A DNA stretch of 26,533 bases from JBBDRX01 sp040905245 (GCA_040905245.1 JBBDRX010000087.1:1-26533); one strand, 5' to 3'; counted from the first letter of the stretch, positions 16,599 through 24,059 are shown. A program made the numbers and translations. Notes: generated by a model not told the origin, from the letters alone.

Positions 16599-16734
16599 TG
16601 CTTGTGGTAAGCTTGTGGCGCCCTTTTGCCCGTCGGCGATTCAGTACATCACTCCCGCTTTTTGATTTGGACCGCTTGCGGAAGCCGTGTTTGTTGGCTC
16701 GTTTACGCTTACTTGGTTGGTACGTCCGTTTCAT
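16576..16734 (-). CDS. rpmH: 50S ribosomal protein L34
   Basis: 52 aa: MKRTYQPSKRKRANKHGFRK, then RSKSKSGSDVLNRRRAKGRH and KLTTSSDSKGPK. The N-terminal 45 residues are the classic L34 sequence; the last 7-8 residues are a short extension. The start is ATG at 16734 and the stop is TAG at 16576-16578, inside the rnpA frame. It is divergent from secA over a 202-bp region; dnaA, often upstream of rpmH, is not there. Confidence 0.98.
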   Translation of the reverse strand: MKRTYQPSKRKRANKHGFRKRSKSKSGSDVLNRRRAKGRHKLTTSSDSKGPK

Positions 16735-16826
16735 AATACTGTTGAGCTGAAAATGTTATACATCAATTTTGGATAGACCCGAAATTTAAGAAGATTTTCG
16801 GTAAATACGAATGCCGTGATGGATCA

Positions 16827-16843
16827 ATCCTGTCAGACAGGAT
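16827..16843. promoter_or_regulatory. Perfect 17-bp palindrome between rpmH and secA
   Basis: ATCCTGTC-A-GACAGGAT, 93 nt upstream of the secA ATG and 92 nt upstream of the rpmH ATG. The right 12 bp (GTCAGACAGGAT) recurs at 21606-21617 in the region upstream of the CI-like repressor. Candidate operator. A weaker hairpin CCGAAA/TTTCGG lies at 16779-16801. Confidence 0.45.
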
Positions 16844-16936
16844 AATAATCAGGTAGTGGAGGGGTTAATAAAGTTGAACCACCAGAGGCGAAACCGTACC
16901 TTTATTCCATCTAAATCAAATTTTTCGGTGTTCCAC

Positions 16937-19900
16937 ATGCTTGAGACCATTACCAATGTCCTGACCAAAATTTTTGGCACAAAAAGTGAACGGGATATCA
17001 AAAAAGTCTGGCCCATTGTTGAGCAGGTCAAAGAACATGAAGCGAGGATACAGCAGCTGACGGACGAGGATCTTCGGGAGAAAACAGACTCCTATCGTGA
17101 GCGGATCCGGGAGGAGACAAAAGAGCTGGATCAGCGCATTGCCGATATCAAAGCTAAAATGGACAGCAATGATGAGTCGATCTCTCTGGAAGAGCGTCGG
17201 GAGCTGGCAGACGATCTGGACGAACTGGAGCAGGAGTGGCTGGATCGGATCGAACAGATACTGGAGGAGATTCTCCCCGAATCCTATGCAGTACTGAAAG
17301 AGACCGCTCGTCGTTTTGTCGGGAAATCGTGGAAAGTTGCAGGGACAGAGACCGAGTGGGATATGGTGCCCTACGATGTACAGCTGGTGGGAGGAATTGT
17401 GATGCATCAGGGCGATATTGCCGAGATGAAAACAGGTGAGGGAAAAACCCTGGCCGCGATTTTCCCGGCCTACCTGAATGCCCTTCCCGATCGTGGCGTT
17501 CATGTGGTGACGGTAAATACCTACCTGGCGCAGCGGGATGCCGAGTGGAATGAGCCGCTTTTCAATTTTCACGGGCTTACGGTCGACTGTGTGGATCGTT
17601 ACGATCCCAACTCGGAAGGACGACGCAAGGCCTACCAGGCGGATATCATCTATGGAACCAACAACGAATTCGGTTTTGACTACCTGCGTGACAATATGGT
17701 GATCGGCGAAGAGCAACTGGTTCAGCGGCATCATCATTTTGCCATTATTGACGAGGTCGATTCCATTTTGATTGATGAGGCCCGGACGCCATTGATTATA
17801 TCCGGCCCAGTCCCTCAAGGGTCCGATTCTCAGAAATATGAAGAGATGAAACCAAGAGTGGAGGCGTTGGTCAACGCTCAGAAAAGCCTGGTGAGTTCAC
17901 TGATTTCAGAAGCGGAGTCGTTGCTTGAAGAGGGAAAGGAAGACGAGGCGGGCCTGGCGCTATTTCGTGCGGAGAGGGGTTTCCCGAAAAACAGCAAATT
18001 CCGGAAGTTGATGCAGGAGCCGAAGCTTCAGAAAATGGTTCGTCGAACGGAAAACATCTACCTGGCCGAAAATGCCAAGAACATGCCGTTTGTGGACGAG
18101 TATCTCTACTATGCGGTAGATCTGAAGATGAAGTCCATTGAAATGACCGACAAGGGACGGGAGTTTCTGACCGGGAAGAGTGAGGATGAAGATGCCTTTG
18201 TGATCCCTGATCTGGGAGTTGCCACCTCGGAGATTGAAGAGGAGATGGAGCAACTGAAAGCCGAAAAACTGGAAGAGATTCGATCCAATGACGAGTTCAG
18301 TGACGACTACAAGGAGAAAAAAATTGAGGAAGCGAAGAAGGAGCTGGAAGCCGAGAGGGAGAAGAAGTTTGGTGAGGTACACCGGCTCTTTGCTGAACGA
18401 AGTGACCGAATCCATACCATCAATCAGCTACTGAAGGCGTATACTCTGTTCGAACGGGAAGAGGAGTACATTGTTCAGGACGGAAAGGTGCAGATTGTGG
18501 ACGAACATACCGGCCGGGTGCTCTCCGGGCGTCGTTATTCTGATGGACTGCACCAGGCGATTGAGGCAAAAGAGCAGGTAAAAGTGGAGGCCGCAACCCA
18601 GACGTATGCTTCTATCACCCTGCAGAACTACTTCCGGATGTATCACAAGCTGTCCGGTATGACGGGGACAGCAGCGACCGAAGAGGGTGAGTTCAATGAG
18701 ATTTACGGGCTGGATGTGATGGTGATTCCTACCAATCGGCCCATTATTCGTGACGACAAGGAAGACCTCATCTTTCGTACCAAGCGGGAGAAGTATAATG
18801 CGGTGATTGATCGTATCCGCCACTTTCACGAGAAAGGACAGCCGATCCTGGTTGGGACGACCAGTGTCGATGTCTCCGAGACTCTGAGCCGTATGCTGAA
18901 ACGGGCAAAAATTACGCACAATGTACTGAATGCGAAGCAGCATGCCCGTGAGAGCGAGATTGTGCAGATGGCCGGACAAGCCGGTGCCGTAACGGTGGCG
19001 ACCAACATGGCCGGACGGGGGACCGATATCAAGTTGGCGCCGGAAGTGAAGGAGAAAGGAGGGTTGGTGATCCTGGGTACTGAACGGCATGAGTCCCGGC
19101 GAATAGATCTTCAGCTGCGGGGACGGGCCGGACGTCAGGGAGATCCGGGTGAATCACAGTTCTATGTCTCTCTGGAAGATGATCTGATGGCTCTTTTTGG
19201 CGGATCTGACAAGATCGCCAACATTATGGATCGGCTGAATTTCAAGGAAGGTGAAGTCATCCAGCATCCCTGGGTAACCAAGTCTCTGGAGCGGGCGCAA
19301 AAGAAGGTGGAACAGAACAACTTCAGCATCCGAAAGAAACAACTCGAGTATGATGATGTGCTGAATAACCAGCGGAATGTCATCTACTCGAGACGGAGAA
19401 ACGCCCTGGTTGGCGATCAGCTTCAGAACGATATTTTTGATATGCTGGAAGATCTGGTCGAAAACCTGGTAGAGACCTACTTTCCGGAAGGCCAGTTTGA
19501 AGAGCTTCGGGACGAAGTGCTTCGACATCTGGCGGTTGAGGTTGAGCTTGATCGGGAGCGGTGGGCCGGACTGGGAGAAGATGGCCTGATCGATCATATT
19601 ATTGAGCGGGCGTTTGAGGTCTATCGTCAAAAAGAGCAACTGATCTCCGAACCACTTTACAATATTGTTAAAAAGATCGAGGCGTCAGACGCCGAAAAGA
19701 AACCTTCGCGGATCCAGGTGATCTTTACAGACGGAATGAGGCGTATGCGGGTGATTGTCAATGTGGAAAAGGCAGCCGAAAATGAAGGACGAGAAGTGGC
19801 CCGGGCGTTGGAACGGTCGGCTATTCTCTCCACAATTGATGACAAGTGGATGGAACATCTCCGGGAGTTGGATACGGTGAAAGAGGGAATCGGGTTGCGG

Positions 19901-20329
19901 TCCTTTGGCCAGAAGGACCCACTCCTGGAGTACAAGAAGGAGGCGTTTAGCATGTTCAAGGACCTACTGGACACCATCAACCGTGAGGCGATCTCTCTGA
20001 TCTGGAAGGCGATTCCTGAAATGCAGGCAGATCCGGCCCGGTTAAAGCAGGCTCAGCAAACGGAAGGAAAAGTGGACATCAACAAGGCCAGAACGCAACA
20101 TGCGGATTCGACCAACATGGGATTTCGGAGTGGACAGCAGAGCGATGGCGGCCAGCAACAGGCTTCGGCTCCCGGGGAGAAGCGTCAACCTGTGGTTGTG
20201 GAGGACGAACCGGGCCGGAACGACCGTGTAACGATTCAGAATATGGGTACGGGCGAGTCCAAAAAAATAAAGTGGAAACACGCAAAAAAAATGGTGGAGG
20301 AGGATGGCTGGGTCGTCGTTGAAAAGTGA
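16937..20329 (+). CDS. secA: Protein translocase ATPase SecA
   Basis: 1130 aa from the ATG at 16937 (MLETITNVLTKIFGTKSERD); the open frame continues upstream to 16856 but that part is non-conserved. SecA drives preprotein export through SecYEG. Walker A is MKTGEGKT (164-171), Walker B/DEVD is 272-275 (IIDEVDSILIDEARTPLIISGP); later motifs LSGMTGTAATEEGEF, ATNMAGRGTDIKL and RGRAGRQGDPG complete nucleotide-binding fold 2. It is longer than E. coli SecA (901 aa) because of acidic coiled insertions around residues 295-330 and 410-475, as in other Bacteroidota. The C-terminal cysteine zinc motif is absent; instead it ends GRNDRVTIQNMGTGESKKI…KKMVEEDGWVVVEK, a Bacteroidota-type tail. There is no clear Shine-Dalgarno. 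The last 26 nt overlap the flavin reductase start. Confidence 0.98.
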   Translation: MLETITNVLTKIFGTKSERDIKKVWPIVEQVKEHEARIQQLTDEDLREKTDSYRERIREETKELDQRIADIKAKMDSNDESISLEERRELADDLDELEQEWLDRIEQILEEILPESYAVLKETARRFVGKSWKVAGTETEWDMVPYDVQLVGGIVMHQGDIAEMKTGEGKTLAAIFPAYLNALPDRGVHVVTVNTYLAQRDAEWNEPLFNFHGLTVDCVDRYDPNSEGRRKAYQADIIYGTNNEFGFDYLRDNMVIGEEQLVQRHHHFAIIDEVDSILIDEARTPLIISGPVPQGSDSQKYEEMKPRVEALVNAQKSLVSSLISEAESLLEEGKEDEAGLALFRAERGFPKNSKFRKLMQEPKLQKMVRRTENIYLAENAKNMPFVDEYLYYAVDLKMKSIEMTDKGREFLTGKSEDEDAFVIPDLGVATSEIEEEMEQLKAEKLEEIRSNDEFSDDYKEKKIEEAKKELEAEREKKFGEVHRLFAERSDRIHTINQLLKAYTLFEREEEYIVQDGKVQIVDEHTGRVLSGRRYSDGLHQAIEAKEQVKVEAATQTYASITLQNYFRMYHKLSGMTGTAATEEGEFNEIYGLDVMVIPTNRPIIRDDKEDLIFRTKREKYNAVIDRIRHFHEKGQPILVGTTSVDVSETLSRMLKRAKITHNVLNAKQHARESEIVQMAGQAGAVTVATNMAGRGTDIKLAPEVKEKGGLVILGTERHESRRIDLQLRGRAGRQGDPGESQFYVSLEDDLMALFGGSDKIANIMDRLNFKEGEVIQHPWVTKSLERAQKKVEQNNFSIRKKQLEYDDVLNNQRNVIYSRRRNALVGDQLQNDIFDMLEDLVENLVETYFPEGQFEELRDEVLRHLAVEVELDRERWAGLGEDGLIDHIIERAFEVYRQKEQLISEPLYNIVKKIEASDAEKKPSRIQVIFTDGMRRMRVIVNVEKAAENEGREVARALERSAILSTIDDKWMEHLRELDTVKEGIGLRSFGQKDPLLEYKKEAFSMFKDLLDTINREAISLIWKAIPEMQADPARLKQAQQTEGKVDINKARTQHADSTNMGFRSGQQSDGGQQQASAPGEKRQPVVVEDEPGRNDRVTIQNMGTGESKKIKWKHAKKMVEEDGWVVVEK

Positions 20330-20804
20330 TCCGGAAGCACTTGTACAGGTCATGCGTCAGATCCCTTCGGCTGTCACCATCATTACGGCAGGTAATGGGG
20401 GCAGAAGCCGGGGTGTTACGATTGGGTCGTTTACCAGTCTCTCCATGGATCCGCCTCTTGTTTCGTTCAATCTGGCCCGGGAGTCACAGATGCACACCAT
20501 CATGGAGTCGGCACAATCGTTTGTTGTTCATATACCGGACAGTGAGCAGCAGGATTTGTGCAATCGATTCGCCATGCCGAATCTGGAAGATGAAGAGCAG
20601 TTTGAAGGTGTGGAAGTCAGTCGAGTGATCTCCGGTGCTCCTGTACTAAAGGGGATGATTGCAGAAATTCATTGTCTTGTCGTCCGGAAAATTACTGCCG
20701 GTGACCACACCATTATTATCGGTGAAATCCGTGAAATCCATCACCACCGCACCGATTCGGCAATGATCTATCTGGATGGTGCCTATCGGAATCTCTCCTT
20801 GTAG
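20304..20804 (+). CDS. Flavin reductase-like (FMN-binding split barrel) protein
   Basis: 166 aa. The body is a flavin-reductase-domain split barrel: VMRQIPSAVTIITAGNGGRSRGVTIGSFTSLSMDPPLVSFNLARES…FVVHIPDSEQQDLCNRFA, followed by a final GD-x-T-IIIGEIREI and LIYLDGAYRNL-type ending. Members of this family bind FMN and often reduce flavins with NAD(P)H for partner oxygenases; no partner oxygenase is in the window, so the substrate is unknown. The ATG at 20304 overlaps secA by 26 nt and is preceded by a strong GGAGGAGG inside the secA frame, so translational coupling to secA is likely. Convergent with the repressor gene, 23 nt apart, without a terminator. Confidence 0.88.
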   Translation: MAGSSLKSDPEALVQVMRQIPSAVTIITAGNGGRSRGVTIGSFTSLSMDPPLVSFNLARESQMHTIMESAQSFVVHIPDSEQQDLCNRFAMPNLEDEEQFEGVEVSRVISGAPVLKGMIAEIHCLVVRKITAGDHTIIIGEIREIHHHRTDSAMIYLDGAYRNLSL

Positions 20805-20827
20805 CGTGTTGGCCTCTGTCGGGAAGT

Positions 20828-21496
20828 TCAGAGCGTCCGCCCGTGCCAGACGACCCGTCCCAAAATTTCAAAGGAGGGCGCTTCCTGTTTCATAGTCATT
20901 TCTTTGTACTGTTTGTTGTCACTGATCAGGCGAACTCTTCCTTCCGGCTCTTCATGAAGCCGTTTGCACAGTATGCTCTCCTCCATGCGGACCAGGTAAA
21001 CCCGGCCGGCATATGGTTTTCGGTCTGTCCGATGGACCAGAAGCAGTTCACGATCCCGGATCGTGGGTTCCATACTGTTCCCTGATGCCCGTGTCACAAA
21101 GAGATCCTCATTGCAGCAGTTGAGCTCTTCACGAAGAAACCGTTCTGGCATGGGTAAACAGACCATCTCTTCCCGTGAATCGCCTGCAATCCCTTCTTTA
21201 TCAGGAAGCAGGTCTGTATAGTAGGGAAGTTCTGGTTCCGAGGTACTGCCACGCACCTCATTACGCCAGACTGGCCCCTCTCCATAGAACAGCCAATTCA
21301 GGTTCAGGGTATTCGAAAATTCGATAATTCGATCAAATTTCATAGAGGATTTTTTTCTCCACGTCGCAACAGTTGAAGCGTTGATGTTTAAAAATCGTGC
21401 CAAATCTGAGTCAAAACGGAGATTAAAGGCGGTTTTTAGTCGATCCAGAAGTTCATTCGGATCCGGTTGGCTTTTCTTGTAATTATCTTGATTCAT
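20828..21496 (-). CDS. CI/LexA-like repressor: HTH plus S24 peptidase, probably self-cleaving
   Basis: 222 aa. The N-terminal HTH (about 14-75: LARFLNINASTVATWRKKSSMKFDRIIEFSNTLNLNWLFYGEGP) is of the phage CI repressor type (Bac_CI_repr). A linker follows, then an S24 peptidase/LexA-like domain (about 112-222). The Ser nucleophile is S141 (ASGNSMEPTI), the Lys base K178 (ILCKRL), and an Ala-Gly bond lies at 104-105 (EGIAGDSR). The distances Ala-to-Ser 37 and Ser-to-Lys 37 are close to LexA (35 and 37) and lambda CI (38 and 43). It should therefore repress DNA targets until RecA-stimulated self-cleavage after DNA damage. No integrase, cro or structural phage genes are present. It is divergent from a 468-bp non-coding region; a candidate operator lies across its start codon. 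Confidence 0.88.
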   Translation of the reverse strand: MNQDNYKKSQPDPNELLDRLKTAFNLRFDSDLARFLNINASTVATWRKKSSMKFDRIIEFSNTLNLNWLFYGEGPVWRNEVRGSTSEPELPYYTDLLPDKEGIAGDSREEMVCLPMPERFLREELNCCNEDLFVTRASGNSMEPTIRDRELLLVHRTDRKPYAGRVYLVRMEESILCKRLHEEPEGRVRLISDNKQYKEMTMKQEAPSFEILGRVVWHGRTL

Positions 21497-21514
21497 TCGG
21501 AATTACGAATTATA
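21495..21514 (-). promoter_or_regulatory. Candidate -10 box and autoregulatory operator of the CI-like repressor
   Basis: On the minus strand an exact TATAAT (21514-21509) lies 12 nt before the ATG, and 14 of 16 bases of ATTCGGAATTACGAAT (21495-21510) are symmetric, with the arms ATTCG/CGAAT perfect. Repressor binding here would block RNA polymerase, and the transcript would have a very short or no leader. No convincing -35 is seen. Confidence 0.45.
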
Positions 21515-21744
21515 CTATCGTTGTCAGATTCCAATCCATTCCGGGTGGAGGACAGATTCGATCGACCGGTGTAGTCAGAAGAGCGATGAGTATGGAAAAG
21601 CAACCGTCAGACAGGATTGCGCCGATCTCTCGTAGAAGATCTCCTTCATGAACAAGGTGGTATCGTACACAGGTGTAATAGCCTGAAATGGGCACTGTGC
21701 AGATCTCTTCTTCACGGTTGTCCAGATGTACAATCGCCACTACC

Positions 21745-21784
21745 GACCGTCAGCCACCTTCTGCCCAGGGGAAGGCTGGCGGTC
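21745..21784 (+). terminator. Strong inverted repeat, terminator-like
   Basis: GACCGTCAGCC (21745-21755) pairs with GGCTGGCGGTC (21774-21784) with a single G-U, and inner CCTT/AAGG bases can add to it. On the + strand ATCTTTTATG follows, a weak T-tract. It could end a + strand transcript arising in the region upstream, where I see no protein gene. Confidence 0.5.
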
Positions 21785-21800
21785 ATCTTTTATGTTACTA

Positions 21801-21840
21801 CCTCTGCTCGAAGGAAGCAATGTAAAAAGAGTAGCAGAGG
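21801..21840 (+). other. Second inverted repeat
   Basis: CCTCTGCT (21801-21808) and AGCAGAGG (21833-21840), loop of 24 nt, only 16 nt after the first hairpin. An A-run and the first copy of the 13-bp direct repeat follow at 21853-21872. Confidence 0.45.
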
Positions 21841-21859
21841 CTGGTGTTTATTCAAAAAA

Positions 21860-21952
21860 AAATGTTTATTTTTATATAGGGTCGGTATCTGTCCAGCTAT
21901 TCACAGTCGGCTTCTCCTGACAGACCGGTTCACATCCATAAATGTTTATTTT
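21860..21952 (+). repeat. 13-bp direct repeat AAATGTTTATTTT, two exact copies 80 bp apart
   Basis: Copies at 21860-21872 and 21940-21952; the core TGTTTATT also occurs at 21845-21852. The second copy ends just before the GAGGGGG Shine-Dalgarno of the plug lipoprotein. Regulator sites or a duplicated promoter/leader segment are possible. Confidence 0.5.
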
Positions 21953-21964
21953 GAGGGGGTAATG

Positions 21965-22396
21965 ATGAAGACGACCTCAACCTTTCCATTAATTATACTA
22001 TTGATCGCCTTGTTTACTTTTCAGGCGTGTGCCACATCATCGACTGGTTCTTCCGATGAGAGAGAGACTTCTGACCGTTCTGAAGCGAAGGAGCTTGTCT
22101 CCGATGTAAAGATTAATCCGAATGGAACATTGGATGATCACCTTCGGAGAATTCCGGGACTGGAAGTTTACGACACCTACGTCCAGATTCGTGGCCCGAA
22201 AAGCATTTATCGATCTGGCCAGGAAGGAGCACTTTTTGTTGTGGATTCGGTACCCGTCGGAGAGAACTATGCTCGGGTAAAGAGCCTGGTCTACATGGAG
22301 AATGTCACGTCCATTAATGTTTACTCGGGGGGGGATGCGTTTCGGCGGTATGGATCAAGCGCTGCCTACGGACTGATAGAGATCACAACACACTAA
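21965..22396 (+). CDS. Stand-alone TonB-receptor plug-domain lipoprotein
   Basis: 143 aa from the ATG at 21965 (an ATG at 21962 adds one Met); GAGGGGG (21953-21959) is the Shine-Dalgarno. The lipoprotein signal ends FQAC (Cys22), followed by a Ser/Thr/Glu-rich linker to about 45. Residues 55-143 form a plug domain like that of TonB-dependent receptors: LDDHLRRIPGLEVYDTYVQI, RGPKS, ALFVVDSVPVGE, ENVTSINVYSGGDAFRRYGSSAAYGLIEITT. The frame stops there with TAA; no barrel follows in any frame since the next gene is on the opposite strand. Small lipid-anchored plug proteins are known as predicted genes in Bacteroidota but, as far as I know, without an established function. It could cap or gate a barrel encoded elsewhere, or be a ligand-binding remnant. 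Its stop overlaps the convergent symporter stop. Confidence 0.8.
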   Translation: MKTTSTFPLIILLIALFTFQACATSSTGSSDERETSDRSEAKELVSDVKINPNGTLDDHLRRIPGLEVYDTYVQIRGPKSIYRSGQEGALFVVDSVPVGENYARVKSLVYMENVTSINVYSGGDAFRRYGSSAAYGLIEITTH

Positions 22397-23859
22397 CCGG
22401 AATTCTCTTCTTCATAGAACCGTTCCCACTTCTGTTTCGGGTCGGGTGGAGTCAACAGGGAGACGATGACAAGAGCCAGAATTGATGCTGTTGCAGCCGG
22501 AAGAACAATATAGCTGGTTGCGATCCATGGTTCGGCCCGGAATGAGTTGACCAGCGTGATCAGGAGTGTAACCCCCATCCCGGTAGCGATGGATGCGACA
22601 CCACCCCATGTAGTGACCCTTTTCCAGAGGAAGGCGGCCAGAAGCGCCGGGGTAAGCCCGGCTCCCACCATCGTGTAGGCCGTAAAAGCCATGTCGAGAA
22701 TGGTGCGAAACTGTGTAAGAAGCAGCCAGGCGACAATCCCAAGACCTATGACGCAAGCTCTTTGAAATCGAACCAGCTGTTTACTGGTTGAGTCCGGCCG
22801 AAGAAAACGTTGATAGATGTCTCTGGTAAGGTTGGTGGAGGGGGCAAGCAGAAAGCTGTTTCCGGTGGATGTAATAATCGCTACCGCTGCACAAATCAGT
22901 AGCAGGCCCCCACCGAGCGGGATTCCGATCTCGGTTCCATATCGTGCGGCATGAAGTATAATTCGTTCGCTCTGTTCCATACTCAGCCAGAGTTCGCTGG
23001 TCGGTGGCAGGGAGTGAAAATGGTGAAAGGCAAGAATGGCCAGAGAGGCGATAGCCGTTTCAACGAGAATGGTTCCTATTACCCACCAGATCACGGCTCT
23101 TTTTGCGGCAGTACCGTCCCGGGCAGAGAAAAATTTCTGATACATATTCGACTCTCCCAGCAGCAAAAGCAGTGTCGGAAAAAAGACACCCATCGCCCAG
23201 AAAAAGCTGTGCCCTCCCATCAGGGAGAGGTGTTGCGGATTCAGTTCCATGCGGAGAAATTCCATCCCTCCCAGTTCAGTAAAAACCAGTGGAACTGCCA
23301 GAAGAATGGCTATCGTAATCACCGTTCCGTTGATGATGTCGACCGAAACGATGGAGAGCATACCAGCAAATGCGGTGAAAAGAATAATAAATACTGCTGT
23401 AAGAAGGACTCCCTTCCACTCCGGGATGTCGGCAACCAGTTCAAGGACAAATCCGCCACCCCGAAACTGATATCCGACAATGGTAGTATAGGCAATCACG
23501 ATAACGATTGTTCCGAGAATCCGGGCCCAGTGGTTGTACCGGAGTTCCAGAATATCCGGTACGGTGTATTGAGAGATGCGCCGGACTCGTGCCGCCAGAA
23601 AATAGACCAGTATGATGCCGGTCCAGGCTCCGGCTGCCATCCATAGCTCGGAGAGGCCAACACGGGCTGCCAGCCCGGCTCCTGCCAGCAGGCTGCCGGA
23701 TCCGATCCAGGTGCAGAGAAGCGTTCCGACAAGTTTCCAGGTCGGGACTGACCGGCCGGCGACCATAAAGTCGTCCTGGCTGCGGATCGAGAAGCTCATG
23801 TAGATGGAAATACCCATTAGCAGCAAGAGGTAGCCCATCACAACCCAGAAAAAGATCAT
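22393..23859 (-). CDS. Sodium:solute symporter (SSS family)
   Basis: 488 aa from the ATG at 23859, chosen because GGAGGGAG lies 5 nt upstream and the product starts directly with TM1 (MIFFWVVMGYLLLLMGISIY); a longer frame to 23934 adds a hydrophilic leader. About 13 membrane segments. SSS hallmarks are DDFMVAGRSVPTW, GTLLCTWIGSGSLLAGAGLAARVGL, YTVPDILELRY, and TSTGNSFLLAPSTNLTRDIYQRF in TM8, which carries the Na2-site Ser/Thr. Members import solutes such as amino acids, pantothenate or sugars with Na+; the substrate cannot be told. A Na+-driven system fits a marine or saline habitat. The stop (TAG, 22393-22395) overlaps the stop of the convergent plug lipoprotein in the bases CTAA. It is divergent from the M28 peptidase over 200 bp with no clear promoter. 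Confidence 0.93.
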   Translation of the reverse strand: MIFFWVVMGYLLLLMGISIYMSFSIRSQDDFMVAGRSVPTWKLVGTLLCTWIGSGSLLAGAGLAARVGLSELWMAAGAWTGIILVYFLAARVRRISQYTVPDILELRYNHWARILGTIVIVIAYTTIVGYQFRGGGFVLELVADIPEWKGVLLTAVFIILFTAFAGMLSIVSVDIINGTVITIAILLAVPLVFTELGGMEFLRMELNPQHLSLMGGHSFFWAMGVFFPTLLLLLGESNMYQKFFSARDGTAAKRAVIWWVIGTILVETAIASLAILAFHHFHSLPPTSELWLSMEQSERIILHAARYGTEIGIPLGGGLLLICAAVAIITSTGNSFLLAPSTNLTRDIYQRFLRPDSTSKQLVRFQRACVIGLGIVAWLLLTQFRTILDMAFTAYTMVGAGLTPALLAAFLWKRVTTWGGVASIATGMGVTLLITLVNSFRAEPWIATSYIVLPAATASILALVIVSLLTPPDPKQKWERFYEEENSG

Positions 23860-24059
23860 TTCTCCCTCCTCTCTTTTCGGAACCTGATCGTTCCGATTGT
23901 TCAGATGCCAAAATAGCGACCGATGCATCTCCAAACAACTGGTGTACGGTGGGATCTGTGTGTCAACAGTATCTCGGTCGCAGAGGATGAGCCGCTGAAT
24001 TCGTTTGACGGTTCGTCTCTGTTTTTCTTTCTGTTTCAGAACATTCGTACTTTGAAATC

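Larger units (their letters stand above)
21497..21964. other. 468-bp non-coding region with two inverted repeats and a 13-bp direct repeat
   Basis: No frame here has convincing coding character; the only longer minus frame (21510-21740, GTG start, 76 codons) shows no domain or Shine-Dalgarno. It contains the repressor promoter, GTCAGACAGGAT (21606-21617, a copy of half the secA palindrome), hairpins at 21745-21784 and 21801-21840, and AAATGTTTATTTT twice. It may encode a small RNA or be relic phage DNA. Confidence 0.5.

Noticed and set aside
16735..16936. Replication origin between rpmH and secA
   Set aside because: No cluster of DnaA boxes and no dnaA gene; only a single palindrome is present.
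16916..17818. 300-codon minus-strand frame inside secA
   Set aside because: Antisense shadow of a clear SecA N-terminal half; codon bias makes long opposite frames likely.
20828..21496. Complete prophage around the CI-like repressor
   Set aside because: Neighbours are flavin reductase, a plug lipoprotein and a symporter; no integrase, att repeat or structural gene is visible.
21510..21740. 76-codon minus-strand frame in the non-coding region by the repressor
   Set aside because: GTG start without Shine-Dalgarno, no recognisable domain or signal, composition not coding-like; ends exactly at the repressor promoter by chance.
21745..21784. Possible cobalamin riboswitch fragment (GCCAC…GGGAAGG)
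   Set aside because: No B12 box-like conserved sequence or GTGCAAATCC-type element, and the sequence is explained by a plain inverted repeat.
21801..21840. GAAGGAAGCA within the second inverted repeat, resembling the SRP RNA core
   Set aside because: The rest of the SRP helix 8 (GGTCC before and matching GG/CC bulges) is absent; the 10 bases sit in a loop.
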